Positions 1 to 7,748 of a DNA stretch of 44,160 nucleotides are shown here, piece after piece (position 1 is the first letter of the stretch; every line of letters starts with the position of its first letter). The notes below the pieces were generated by a model that was given only the letters and a program-made list of their open reading frames with translations, searched no databases and had not been told where the DNA came from. The stretch comes from Nocardioides sp. (GTDB lineage Bacteria > Actinomycetota > Actinomycetes > Propionibacteriales > Nocardioidaceae), in the NCBI GenBank assembly GCA_030698375.1, contig JAUYLL010000071.1:1-44160 (forward strand). The letters run 5' to 3'. The position numbers and the translations under genes are program-made.

Positions 1-149
1 AGCACGCGGCGGCCCTTGCTGTCGGTGAGGGGCAGCACGCTCTCGGCGGCTACGGCCTCGGTGACGGTCTTCTCGAAGGACTCTTGCGACTCGTCGATGT
101 CGATGATGAGTTCGCGGGGGGCGTTCTGCACGCCGATCTTGACCTCCAT
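1..149 (-). CDS. DUF3107 family protein, N-terminal part (window edge)
   Basis: The first 49 codons are present; the 3' end lies left of the window. The product begins MEVKIGVQNAPREL and continues with an acidic stretch and a segment around EKTVTEAVAAE, the usual start of the short actinobacterial DUF3107 proteins (M. tuberculosis TB9.4/Rv3208A, from memory). Function is unknown. The ATG at 149 is preceded on the minus strand by TACTGT (161-156) with 6 nt between, which fits a leaderless transcript. A TetR gene lies just upstream on the same strand, as in mycobacteria. Confidence 0.85.
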   Translation of the reverse strand, partial: MEVKIGVQNAPRELIIDIDESQESFEKTVTEAVAAESVLPLTDSKGRRV

Positions 150-183
150 GCGGCAACAGTAGCCCGCGGCCCGAGCGGGTCGG

Positions 184-846
184 TCAGGACCCGTCGTCGG
201 TGCGGGGGTAGCCGCCGATCCCGCGCCAGGCGAGGGCGCTGACCAGCTCGGCCGCCTCGGCCTGGGAGATGTCGGTGTCGCCGGCCAGCCAGAAGCGCGC
301 GCTGACCTGGGCCATGCCGACGAGCGAGACCGCCAGCAGACGCGACTGGGCGTCGGTGAGGCCGGTGTCGTCGTGGATGACGGCGGCGATCGCGTCGGCG
401 CACTCGGTGGTGACCCGGTCGACCTGGGCGCGCACGGCCTCCTCGCTGGTGAGGTCGGACTCGAAGACCAGCCGGAAGGCGCCGTGGGCGTTGGCGACGT
501 AGTCGTAGAAGACGCGCATGGTGGCGTCGACGCGGTGCTTGTTGTCGGCGGTGGAGGCGAGCGCTGCCCGAGTGGCCTCGATGATCGTGTCGCAGGACTG
601 CTCGAGGAGCGCGAGGTAGAGGTCGAGCTTGCCGGGGAAGTGCTGGTAGAGCACCGGCTTGGAGACCCCGGCGCGGTCGGCGATGTCGTCCATCGCGGCC
701 GCGTGGTAGCCCTGGGCGACGAAGACCTCGAGTGCCGACTCGAGCAGCTGCGCGCGCCGCTCGCCGCGGGGCAGGCGGCCGCCGCGGGGCCGCTCGAGCG
801 TCTGCTCGGCTGCCTGGCTGTCGAGGGTGTGGGGGTCGATCGTCAC
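184..846 (-). CDS. TetR family transcriptional regulator
   Basis: A 220-residue repressor. Residues about 28-75 form the TetR DNA-binding domain, ending in the recognition helix GVSKPVLYQHFPGKLDLY; the rest is a variable ligand-binding/dimer domain. From memory it sits where Rv3208 sits beside DUF3107 and moeZ in mycobacteria. The start is GTG at 846, chosen because TAGGGT (858-853) lies 6 nt upstream, indicating a leaderless mRNA. A 14-bp dyad overlaps that -10 box, so autorepression is likely. The ligand and regulon cannot be read from the sequence. moeZ is transcribed divergently from the same region and could be co-regulated. Confidence 0.9.
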   Translation of the reverse strand: MTIDPHTLDSQAAEQTLERPRGGRLPRGERRAQLLESALEVFVAQGYHAAAMDDIADRAGVSKPVLYQHFPGKLDLYLALLEQSCDTIIEATRAALASTADNKHRVDATMRVFYDYVANAHGAFRLVFESDLTSEEAVRAQVDRVTTECADAIAAVIHDDTGLTDAQSRLLAVSLVGMAQVSARFWLAGDTDISQAEAAELVSALAWRGIGGYPRTDDGS

Positions 847-852
847 GGGAGC

Positions 853-869
853 ACCCTACCGTCGGGTAG
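853..869 (-). promoter_or_regulatory. Leaderless -10 box and dyad operator of the TetR gene
   Basis: On the minus strand TAGGGT (858-853) stands 6 nt before the GTG start. It overlaps a perfect dyad at 856-869, CTACC-GTCG-GGTAG. A repressor bound here would block the -10 region, the usual layout for a self-regulating TetR gene. The assignment is by position and symmetry only. Confidence 0.5.
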
Positions 870-1017
870 TCCTCGGGGTGGCAAGCCCGGGCGGGCTCCC
901 AGCGGGCGAGACCCGGCGAGGGGCGCGCGTGGCACCCGGGATGATCCCGGGGAACAAACCGGACCGCGGGACCGTTGCCCCAGCGACCCGCGAACAGACC
1001 ACACCCGAGGAGAGTCC

Positions 1018-2253
1018 GTGTCCTTCCCCCCGCTGGTGGAGCCGGCGCCCGACCTGACCGTCGACGAGGTGCGCCGCTACAGCCGGCACCTGATCATCCC
1101 CGACGTGGGGATGTCCGGGCAGAAGCGGCTGAAGAACGCCAAGGTGCTGGTGATCGGCGCTGGCGGCCTCGGCAGCCCCGCCCTCCTCTACCTGGCCGCC
1201 GCGGGGGTGGGCACCCTCGGCATCGTCGAGTTCGACGAGGTCGACGAGTCCAACCTCCAGCGCCAGGTCATCCACGGTCAGTCCGACATCGGTCGGCCGA
1301 AGGCCGAGTCGGCCCGGGACTCCATCAAGGAGGTCAACCCGCTGGTCGACGTCGTCGTGCACAACGAGCGGCTCGACAACGACAACGTCTTCGCGATCTT
1401 CGAGGGTTACGACCTCATCGTCGACGGCACCGACAACTTCGCCACCCGCTACCTCGTCAACGACGCGGCCTACTTCGCGGAGATCCCCTACGTCTGGGGC
1501 TCGATCTACCGCTTCGACGGCCAGGCCTCGGTGTTCTGGCCGCAGGCCCGCACGACCGACGGCGCCAGCGCCGACGCACCCTGCTACCGCTGTCTCTACC
1601 CCGAGCCGCCCCCGCCGGGCATGGTCCCCTCGTGCGCCGAGGGTGGCGTGCTGGGCGTGCTGTGCGCCTCGGTCGGCTCGATCCAGGTCAACGAGGCGAT
1701 CAAGCTGCTCACCGGCATCGGCGAGCCGCTGGTCGGCCGGCTGATGATCTACGACGCGCTGGAGATGGAGTACCGCAAGCTCAAGGTCCGCAAGGACCCG
1801 AACTGCGCGCTGTGCGGGGAGAACCCCACCGTCACCGGGCTCATCGACTACGACTTCTTCTGCGGGGCGATCTCCGAGGACGCGGCCGACGCCGCGGCGG
1901 ACGCGACGATCTCGGTGAAGCAGCTCGAGGAGATGCTCGCCGAGCGGGAGCAGGGGACGCGCGACTTCGTGCTCGTCGACGTGCGCGAGCCCAACGAGTA
2001 CGAGATCAACAAGATCCCCGGCTCGGTGCTCATCCCCAAGGGCGAGTTCCTCAACGGCAACGCGCTGGGTGCGCTGGCCGACCTCGGCGCCGGTTCCGGG
2101 GACAAGCCGGTGGTCCTGCACTGCAAGTCCGGGGTCCGATCCGCCGAGGCCCTCGCGGTCCTCAAGGGCGCCGGGTACGGCGACGCCACGCACGTGGGTG
2201 GTGGCGTGGTCGCCTGGGTCAACCAGATCGACCCCTCGCAGCCGGCGTACTGA
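1018..2253 (+). CDS. moeZ: Adenylyltransferase/sulfurtransferase MoeZ
   Basis: A 411-residue MoeB/ThiF E1-like enzyme fused to a rhodanese domain. The family adenylates the C-terminal Gly-Gly of small sulfur carrier proteins and then converts them to thiocarboxylates for molybdopterin and cysteine synthesis. The nucleotide site GAGGLGS is at residues 47-53, followed by the DGTDNFATRY segment. Two CxxC pairs (CYRC, CALC) bind zinc, and the conserved cysteine lies in MVPSCAEGGVLG. The rhodanese domain occupies about 285-411 with active-site Cys about 368 in HCKSGVRS. The GTG start follows GAGGAGA with good spacing; the reading frame is open further upstream but without homology to the family. 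moaE (26,114) and a MOSC protein (10,995) in this window belong to connected pathways. Confidence 0.95.
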   Translation: MSFPPLVEPAPDLTVDEVRRYSRHLIIPDVGMSGQKRLKNAKVLVIGAGGLGSPALLYLAAAGVGTLGIVEFDEVDESNLQRQVIHGQSDIGRPKAESARDSIKEVNPLVDVVVHNERLDNDNVFAIFEGYDLIVDGTDNFATRYLVNDAAYFAEIPYVWGSIYRFDGQASVFWPQARTTDGASADAPCYRCLYPEPPPPGMVPSCAEGGVLGVLCASVGSIQVNEAIKLLTGIGEPLVGRLMIYDALEMEYRKLKVRKDPNCALCGENPTVTGLIDYDFFCGAISEDAADAAADATISVKQLEEMLAEREQGTRDFVLVDVREPNEYEINKIPGSVLIPKGEFLNGNALGALADLGAGSGDKPVVLHCKSGVRSAEALAVLKGAGYGDATHVGGGVVAWVNQIDPSQPAY

Positions 2254-2267
2254 GACTGGAGCGTGCG

Positions 2268-2301
2268 ACGCCGGCATGGCCCGAACGGGTCATGCCGGCG
2301 T
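2268..2301 (+). terminator. Hairpin terminator after moeZ
   Basis: An 11-bp perfect stem, ACGCCGGCATG (2268-2278) with its complement at 2291-2301, continues through a G-T wobble into an inner CCC/GGG stem. It starts 15 nt after the moeZ stop and is followed by TGACCTTT. There is no long T tract, as is common for actinobacterial terminators. Confidence 0.75.
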
Positions 2302-2324
2302 GACCTTTGCGGGGCAGTTTCGTT

Positions 2325-2344
2325 GGAGTGAGCGACATCACTCC
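2325..2344 (+). promoter_or_regulatory. Dyad upstream of the secreted protease gene
   Basis: GGAGTGA-GCGACA-TCACTCC is a perfect 7+6+7 inverted repeat 24 nt before the protease ATG. It lies in the short leader between the moeZ terminator and the gene, so it could be an operator or an mRNA hairpin. No specific regulator is implied. Confidence 0.35.
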
Positions 2345-2368
2345 GTCGTCACTCTCGGAAGGCCCTCC

Positions 2369-3256
2369 ATGTCCCTCACTGCTCGCCCGCTCCGCTCCCG
2401 CCTGCGGGTGCTCGGCGTCGCCGCCGCCTCCCTCGCGCTGACCGGCGCCTCGATCGCCGCCGGCACCGCGCCGGCCTCGGCGGAGCCCACCTGGGCGCCG
2501 GCCGACAGCGCCGCGATCCACCCGGGCGTGCAGATGTACGCCGAGGGCGGCCAGTGCACGGGCAACTTCGTGTTCGCCGACGACGCCGCCAACGTGTACG
2601 TCGGCTTCGCCGCGCACTGCGTCGGGACGGGTGCGGCCACGGACACCGACGGCTGCCAGGCCGGCTCGCTGCCGCTGGGCACCCGCGTCGACTTCGCCGA
2701 GGGCGGCAGCCTGCTCTCCGGCGGCACCACCGTGGGCGCCGGCACCCTCGCCTACTCCTCGTGGCTGTCGATGGCCGACGCCGGCACCACCGACGCCAAC
2801 ACCTGCTCCTTCAACGACTTCGCGCTGGTGAAGGTCGACGCTGCCGACGTGGCGAAGGTCAACCCGTCCGTCCCGTTCCACGGCGGCCCGACCGGCATCA
2901 ACACGGAGGGCACCGCCGCGGGCGACGCCGTCTACTCCTACGGCAACTCCAGCCTCCGCTTCGGCCTCGAGGTGCTCTCCCCGAAGGCCGGTTACAGCGT
3001 CGGGACCAACGGCGGCGGTTGGAACCACCCCGTCTACACGCTGACCCCGGGCGTCCCCGGTGACTCCGGCAGCGCCTTCCTCGACGGTGAGGGCCGTGCG
3101 CTGGGCACCCTGTCCACGCTGGCTCTCGCACCGCTGGCGGGCTCCAACGGCGTGAGCGACCTCTCCCGCGAGCTGGCGTTCGCGCAGGCCGAGTCCGGCA
3201 TCCCCGGCCTCCGCCTGGTGGAGGGCACCGAGGCGTTCAGCCCGGTCCTGCCCTGA
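2369..3256 (+). CDS. Secreted trypsin-like serine protease
   Basis: A 295-residue exported protein. Residues 1-38 form a Sec signal peptide: basic start, hydrophobic core around VLGVAAASLALTGA, and a probable signal peptidase I site after APASA. The catalytic triad of a chymotrypsin-fold (S1-like) peptidase is visible: His83 in AAHC, Asp150 in NDFALV and Ser233 in GVPGDSGSAF. Four cysteines (63, 84, 96, 146) could form two disulfides, which fits action outside the cell. The ATG follows GGAAGG. The gene is flanked by hairpins on both sides and is therefore probably transcribed alone. The substrate is unknown. This gene is not part of the syntenic order I remember for mycobacteria. Confidence 0.88.
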   Translation: MSLTARPLRSRLRVLGVAAASLALTGASIAAGTAPASAEPTWAPADSAAIHPGVQMYAEGGQCTGNFVFADDAANVYVGFAAHCVGTGAATDTDGCQAGSLPLGTRVDFAEGGSLLSGGTTVGAGTLAYSSWLSMADAGTTDANTCSFNDFALVKVDAADVAKVNPSVPFHGGPTGINTEGTAAGDAVYSYGNSSLRFGLEVLSPKAGYSVGTNGGGWNHPVYTLTPGVPGDSGSAFLDGEGRALGTLSTLALAPLAGSNGVSDLSRELAFAQAESGIPGLRLVEGTEAFSPVLP

Positions 3257-3300
3257 CCTGACCAGGCCAGGCCCCTGAGGGTCGTCCCTGCGGACCGCGT

Positions 3301-3331
3301 CCAGGCCCCCGCCGTCTCGGTGGGGGCCTGG
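3301..3331 (+). terminator. Hairpin terminator after the secreted protease
   Basis: CCAGGCCCCC (3301-3310) pairs perfectly with GGGGGCCTGG (3322-3331); a wobble pair and two more G-C pairs extend the stem to a 5-nt loop GTCTC. It lies 45 nt after the protease stop codon. Confidence 0.8.
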
Positions 3332-3393
3332 TGCGTCTCACCGGGATGCTCGGCGCCCCGGGGCCGTCGATGCGGCTGCGTAGGCTGGCGCGG

Positions 3394-3726
3394 GTGAGTG
3401 CCCGCCCCGACCCCGAGGACTACGCCGACACGGTGCTCCTGCTCGTCGAGCAGGTTCCGGACGGCAGGGTGACGACCTACGGAGCCCTCGCCGACGCCGT
3501 CGGCTGGGGTGGCCCGCGCCGTGTCGGCACGGTGCTCGCGCACCACGGTGGCGGGGTGCCGTGGTGGCGGGTGGTCCGGGCAGACGGGTCGTTGCCGCCC
3601 AGCCACGGGCTGGAGGCGCGGGTCCACTACCGCGAGGAGGGCACCCCGCTCCTCGCGTCGGGCAGGGTCGACCTCCGCCGGGCCGGGTGGGCGCCCGAGG
3701 ACCACGAGCCCGGGGGTGCCCGATGA
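3394..3726 (+). CDS. Alkyltransferase-like (ATL) DNA-lesion binding protein
   Basis: A 110-residue protein of the O6-alkylguanine-DNA alkyltransferase fold. The helix-turn-helix region PDGRVTTYGALADAVG and GPRRVGTVL are typical. The active-site motif PCHR of true alkyltransferases is replaced by VPWWRVV (Trp in place of Cys), so it cannot accept an alkyl group. ATL proteins instead bind O6-alkylguanine and hand it to nucleotide excision repair. The start is the GTG at 3394, 7 nt after TAGGCT (3381-3386), a leaderless arrangement; the longer frame from 3331 begins inside the terminator hairpin. The stop overlaps the next ATG. UvrD2 and AdnAB nearby fit a DNA-repair neighbourhood. Confidence 0.85.
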   Translation: MSARPDPEDYADTVLLLVEQVPDGRVTTYGALADAVGWGGPRRVGTVLAHHGGGVPWWRVVRADGSLPPSHGLEARVHYREEGTPLLASGRVDLRRAGWAPEDHEPGGAR

Positions 3727-4397
3727 GCCTGCTGTACGGCGGCCTGAACGCGGTCGTCCCCCCGGTCGCCCGGGCGCTGTGGCGTCCGCGGGTGCGGGGC
3801 CTGGAGCACCTGCCGCGCACCGGCGGCGTGATCCTCGCCAGCAACCACCTGAGCTTCGTCGACAGCGTCGTGCTGCCGATCGTCGTGCCCCGGCGCGTGG
3901 TGTTCCTGGCCAAGTCCGACTACTTCACCGGCACCGGGGTCCGGGGGCGGCTGACGAAGGCGTGGTTCGAGGCGCTCGGCATGCTGCCCGTCGACCGCGA
4001 CGACACCCGGGCCGCCCTGGCGAGCCTCGACATCGCCCGCTCCGTGCTCGACCGCGGCCAGGCGTTCGGCATCTACCCCGAGGGCACCCGGTCGCGCGAC
4101 GGCCGGCTGTACCGGGGACGCACCGGGGTGGCCGAGCTCGCCCTCGGGGCGGGGGTGCCCGTCGTACCGGTGGGGTTGCGGGGGACCGAGCGGCTGATGC
4201 CGGTGGGCGCGCGGGTGCCCCGGCTGGTGCGGGTCGACGTGGCGTTCGGTGCGCCGCTGGACTTCACCGGCGCGTTCGAGGGTGTCCCCCGCGGGAAGGC
4301 CCGTCGTGAGGTGACCGACGCCGTGATGAGCGCGATCCGCGAGCTGAGCGGCCAGGACGAGGCGGGCGTCTACAACGAGCGCACGCCCGGCGCCTGA
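3723..4397 (+). CDS. 1-acyl-sn-glycerol-3-phosphate acyltransferase family (PlsC-like)
   Basis: A 224-residue acyltransferase. Motif I, HX4D, is NHLSFVD with His42 and Asp47; motif III is YPEGTRS near residue 120; motif IV is VPVVPVGL. The family moves a fatty acyl chain from acyl-CoA or acyl-ACP to lysophosphatidic acid at the membrane, making phosphatidic acid, although some paralogues act on other acceptors. ATG overlaps the stop of the ATL gene (ATGA), so the two are translationally coupled, without an obvious functional link. It ends in a short polar tail. Confidence 0.88.
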   Translation: MSLLYGGLNAVVPPVARALWRPRVRGLEHLPRTGGVILASNHLSFVDSVVLPIVVPRRVVFLAKSDYFTGTGVRGRLTKAWFEALGMLPVDRDDTRAALASLDIARSVLDRGQAFGIYPEGTRSRDGRLYRGRTGVAELALGAGVPVVPVGLRGTERLMPVGARVPRLVRVDVAFGAPLDFTGAFEGVPRGKARREVTDAVMSAIRELSGQDEAGVYNERTPGA

Positions 4398-4451
4398 GCG
4401 AGGGCCTGAGGGCTTGAGGGAGCTGTCGGCGACCTCTGCTTGGGTGGAGCC

Positions 4452-7400
4452 ATGACCCGCCCGCCGACCCGACCGCCGCCCCGCGAGGTGCGGCACCGTC
4501 TGGTCGTGCCCCCGGTCACGGCCGGCCCGGCGCCCGTGCTCGACGACCACCAGCGCGCCGTCGTCGACCACCGAGGCGGGCCGCTGCTCGTGCTCGCCGG
4601 CCCCGGGACGGGCAAGACGACGACGCTGGTCGAGGCGGTCGTCGACCGCGTCGAGCGCCGCGGCGTCGACCCCGCGTCGGTGCTGGTGTTGACCTTCAGC
4701 CGCAAGGCCGCCGAGGAGTTGCGCGACCGCATCACCGCGCGGCTCGGGCGCACCCTCAGTGCCCCGATGGCCGCGACCTTCCACTCCTTCGCCTACGGAC
4801 TGGTCCGCCGCTGGTCCGACCCCGAGCTGTACGCCGCCCCGCCCCGGCTGCTGTCGGCGCCCGAGCAGGACGTGGTCGTCCGCGAGCTGCTGGCCAAGGT
4901 GGAGGAGTCGGTGCGGTGGCCCGACGCGCTGCGCGAGGCGCGAGGGACCCGCGGCTTCGCCCGGGAGGTCGCCGCGGTGCTGGCCCGCGCCCAGGAGAAG
5001 GGTCTCGGGGCCGCCGGGCTGCGTGCGCTGGCGGCCGAGGCCGGGCGTCCCGACCTCGCGGCGGCAGCCGACTTCCTCGACCAGTACGACACCGTCCTGG
5101 AGGCCCAGAACCTCCTCGACTACCCGGGCATCATCGCCCAGGCCGTGCAGCTGACCGGCGACCCCACCAGCGGCGTGCGCGAGCAGCTGCGCGCCCAGTT
5201 CTCCTGTGTCTTCGTCGACGAGTACCAGGACACCGACCCCGCCCAGGTGGCGCTGCTGCGGGCGCTGGCCGGGGACGGCCGCGACCTGGTGGCGGTCGGC
5301 GACCCCGACCAGTCGATCTACGCGTTCCGCGGGGCCGAGGTGCGCGGGATCCTCGACTTCCCCGTGCAGTTCCCGGCCCGGGACGGGTCGAACGCGCCGG
5401 TCGTGGCGCTGCGGAGCACGCGCCGGTTCGGTGCCCGGCTGGCGCTGGCCACCCGACGGATCGCGGCCGGTATCGGCGTGCGCGGAGCCATCGACCCGGC
5501 CACGTTCGCCGCCTTCCGCGAGCCCACCCCCCTGCCCGGGCCGTACGGCGACGGGCGGGTCGAGGTGCACACCTTCGACACCGCCCGGGGCGAGTCCGAG
5601 CACCTCGCCGACCTGCTGCGCCGCGCCCACCTCGAGGACGAGGTGCCCTGGGGTGAGATGGCGGTGCTGGTCCGCTCGGGCCGCTCCACGCTGCCCGGGC
5701 TGCGCCGCTCGCTCGCGGCCGCCGGCGTCCCGGTCGAGGTGGCCGCCGACGACACGCCGCTGGTCCACGACCCCGCGGTGCTGCCGCTGCTCGACGCTCT
5801 GCGCGTGGTGGTCCACGGGCTGCGCGAGGACCCCGAGCACCGCGACCACGTCGGCGCGGACCGGGCCACCGCGCTGCTGCTCTCGCCCCTGGTCGGACTC
5901 GACGCCACCGACCTGCGTGCGCTCGCGCGGGGGCTGCGGGCACGCGACGTGGTGGCGGCCGACGAGGCCGGGCGGCCGCCGTACTCCTCGGCGCAGCTGC
6001 TCCGGCGCGCGGTGGTCGAGCCGGGGGCGTGTGACGGCATCGAGGGGCGTGCTGCCGCGCGCGTGCGCGCCTTCGGCGAGCTCGTCGCGCGGGCCCGGGC
6101 GCTGCTCGCCGACAACGGCTCGGCCGAGCAGGTCCTCTGGGAGCTGTGGGACGGCACCGGCTGGCCGCAGCGGCTGCGCGCCGGCGTCGCCGCCGGTGGT
6201 GCCTCCGCGCGCCACGCCCACCGCGACCTCGACGCGCTCTGCGCCTTCTTCGAGGTCGCCGCGCGCGGGGAGGAGGAGGGCGGCCACACCTCGCCCGAGA
6301 CCTTCCTCGCCACCCTCGCGGCCCAGGAGTTCCCGGCGGACACGCTCGCGGAACGGGGGGTGCGCGGTGACGCGGTCCGGCTGCTCACCGCCCACCGCAG
6401 CAAGGGCCTGGAGTGGCGGCTGGTGGTCGTCGCCCACGTCCAGGAGGAGGGCTGGCCCGACCTCCGGCGCCGCACCAGCCTGCTCGCCGCCGACCGGCTC
6501 TCGCGCGACGGACTGCTCCCGCCCACCGGCGTCCGCACCCTCCTGGCCGAGGAGCGGCGGCTCTTCTACGTCGCCTGCACCCGCGCCCGCCAGCGGCTCA
6601 TCGTCACCGCGGTGGCCTCGCCCGACGACGACGGCGAGCAGCCCAGCCGTTTCCTCGCCGAGCTCGGGGTCGAGATCCACCGGACGGTCGGGCGGCCGCG
6701 CCGACCGCTCTCGCTCGCCGGCCTCGTCGCGGAGCTGCGTCGTACGGCCGCCGACCCCGCCACCGCCCCCGGCCTGCGGGAGGCCGCCGTGCTGCGGCTG
6801 GCCCAGCTGGCCGACGCCGACGTCGGGGGCCGCCCGCTGGCGCCGGCCGCCGACCCCGGCAGCTGGTGGGGGACCCGTGCCCGCACCCACGCCGAGGTTC
6901 CGGTGCGCCCCGAGGATGCCCCGGTGTCGCTGAGCGCCAGCGCGCTCGACCAGCTGCTCACCTGCCCGGCCCAGTGGTTCTTGGAGCGCGAGGCGGGCGG
7001 GGCCACCGCGAGCTCGCAGTCCCAGGGCTTCGGCAACGTCGTGCACGCCATCGCCGACCAGGTGGCGCGCCAGGAGCTGGAGACCTCCGCGGGGGCCGAC
7101 GGAGCCGCTGCCCCCGTCCGGTCGGCCGAGGACCTGATGGCCCACGTCGACCAGGTCTGGGGCCGGATCGCCTTCCGCACCCCGTGGTCGGGCGGGCGCG
7201 AGCGGGCCGAGGTGCAGCAGGCCCTCCAGCGCTTCCTCGACTGGCACCACACGACCGGTGCACAGCGACGCCTGCTGGCCACCGAGCAGCGGCTCGTCGC
7301 CGAGGTGACGCTCCCCGACGGCCAACAGGTCGCGCTGCGCGGGTTCGCCGACCGGCTCGAGATGGACGCCGAGGGGCGGGTGGTCGTGGTCGACCTGAAG

Positions 7401-7748
7401 ACGACGAAGTACCCGCCCACGGCCGAGGCGGTGCGCACCCACCCGCAGCTGGGGCTCTACCAGCTGGCCGTCGAGCAGGGCGCCGCCGAGGCGATCGCCC
7501 CCGGCGCACAGCCCGGGACGGCCGAGCTGGTCCAGCTCCGCAAGGACACGAAGGGCGCGGCCAAGGTGCAGGCGCTCGCCCCCCAGGAGCCCGACGAGGA
7601 CGGCCTGCGCCCCATCGAGCGCCAGCTGACCGAGGCCGTCGGCCGGGTGCGCGACGAAGACTTCCCGGCCCGCGCGGGCGAGCACTGCAAGCACTGCGCG
7701 TTCGTCCGGATGTGTCCCACCCAGGGCGCGGGGACGGTGCTGTCGTGA
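4452..7748 (+). CDS. adnA: Helicase-nuclease subunit AdnA
   Basis: A 1098-residue UvrD/Rep-like SF1 motor fused to a RecB-family nuclease. Walker A is GPGTGKTT (50-57), Walker B is DEYQDTDP (about 256) and the C-terminal nuclease motif is VVVDLKTTK (about 980). One Cys in LLTCPAQWF (about 836) plus three in EHCKHCAFVRMC (about 1078) match the four-cysteine 4Fe-4S pattern seen around AddB/Cas4-type nuclease domains. AdnA pairs with AdnB to resect double-strand DNA ends in actinobacteria. The ATG at 4452 follows GGTGGAG. The last codons overlap the adnB GTG by 4 nt, so subunits are made in a coupled way. Order adnA-adnB matches Rv3202c-Rv3201c from memory. Confidence 0.92.
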   Translation: MTRPPTRPPPREVRHRLVVPPVTAGPAPVLDDHQRAVVDHRGGPLLVLAGPGTGKTTTLVEAVVDRVERRGVDPASVLVLTFSRKAAEELRDRITARLGRTLSAPMAATFHSFAYGLVRRWSDPELYAAPPRLLSAPEQDVVVRELLAKVEESVRWPDALREARGTRGFAREVAAVLARAQEKGLGAAGLRALAAEAGRPDLAAAADFLDQYDTVLEAQNLLDYPGIIAQAVQLTGDPTSGVREQLRAQFSCVFVDEYQDTDPAQVALLRALAGDGRDLVAVGDPDQSIYAFRGAEVRGILDFPVQFPARDGSNAPVVALRSTRRFGARLALATRRIAAGIGVRGAIDPATFAAFREPTPLPGPYGDGRVEVHTFDTARGESEHLADLLRRAHLEDEVPWGEMAVLVRSGRSTLPGLRRSLAAAGVPVEVAADDTPLVHDPAVLPLLDALRVVVHGLREDPEHRDHVGADRATALLLSPLVGLDATDLRALARGLRARDVVAADEAGRPPYSSAQLLRRAVVEPGACDGIEGRAAARVRAFGELVARARALLADNGSAEQVLWELWDGTGWPQRLRAGVAAGGASARHAHRDLDALCAFFEVAARGEEEGGHTSPETFLATLAAQEFPADTLAERGVRGDAVRLLTAHRSKGLEWRLVVVAHVQEEGWPDLRRRTSLLAADRLSRDGLLPPTGVRTLLAEERRLFYVACTRARQRLIVTAVASPDDDGEQPSRFLAELGVEIHRTVGRPRRPLSLAGLVAELRRTAADPATAPGLREAAVLRLAQLADADVGGRPLAPAADPGSWWGTRARTHAEVPVRPEDAPVSLSASALDQLLTCPAQWFLEREAGGATASSQSQGFGNVVHAIADQVARQELETSAGADGAAAPVRSAEDLMAHVDQVWGRIAFRTPWSGGRERAEVQQALQRFLDWHHTTGAQRRLLATEQRLVAEVTLPDGQQVALRGFADRLEMDAEGRVVVVDLKTTKYPPTAEAVRTHPQLGLYQLAVEQGAAEAIAPGAQPGTAELVQLRKDTKGAAKVQALAPQEPDEDGLRPIERQLTEAVGRVRDEDFPARAGEHCKHCAFVRMCPTQGAGTVLS

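Noticed and set aside
3331-3393. An N-terminal extension of the ATL protein
   Set aside because: It would start in the terminator hairpin, and the GTG at 3,394 has a properly spaced TAGGCT box.
3627-7694. A 1355-codon open frame on the minus strand opposite adnA
   Set aside because: It is the antisense shadow of a GC-rich coding gene: low-complexity Arg/Gly/Val composition and no motifs, while the plus strand has complete helicase motifs.
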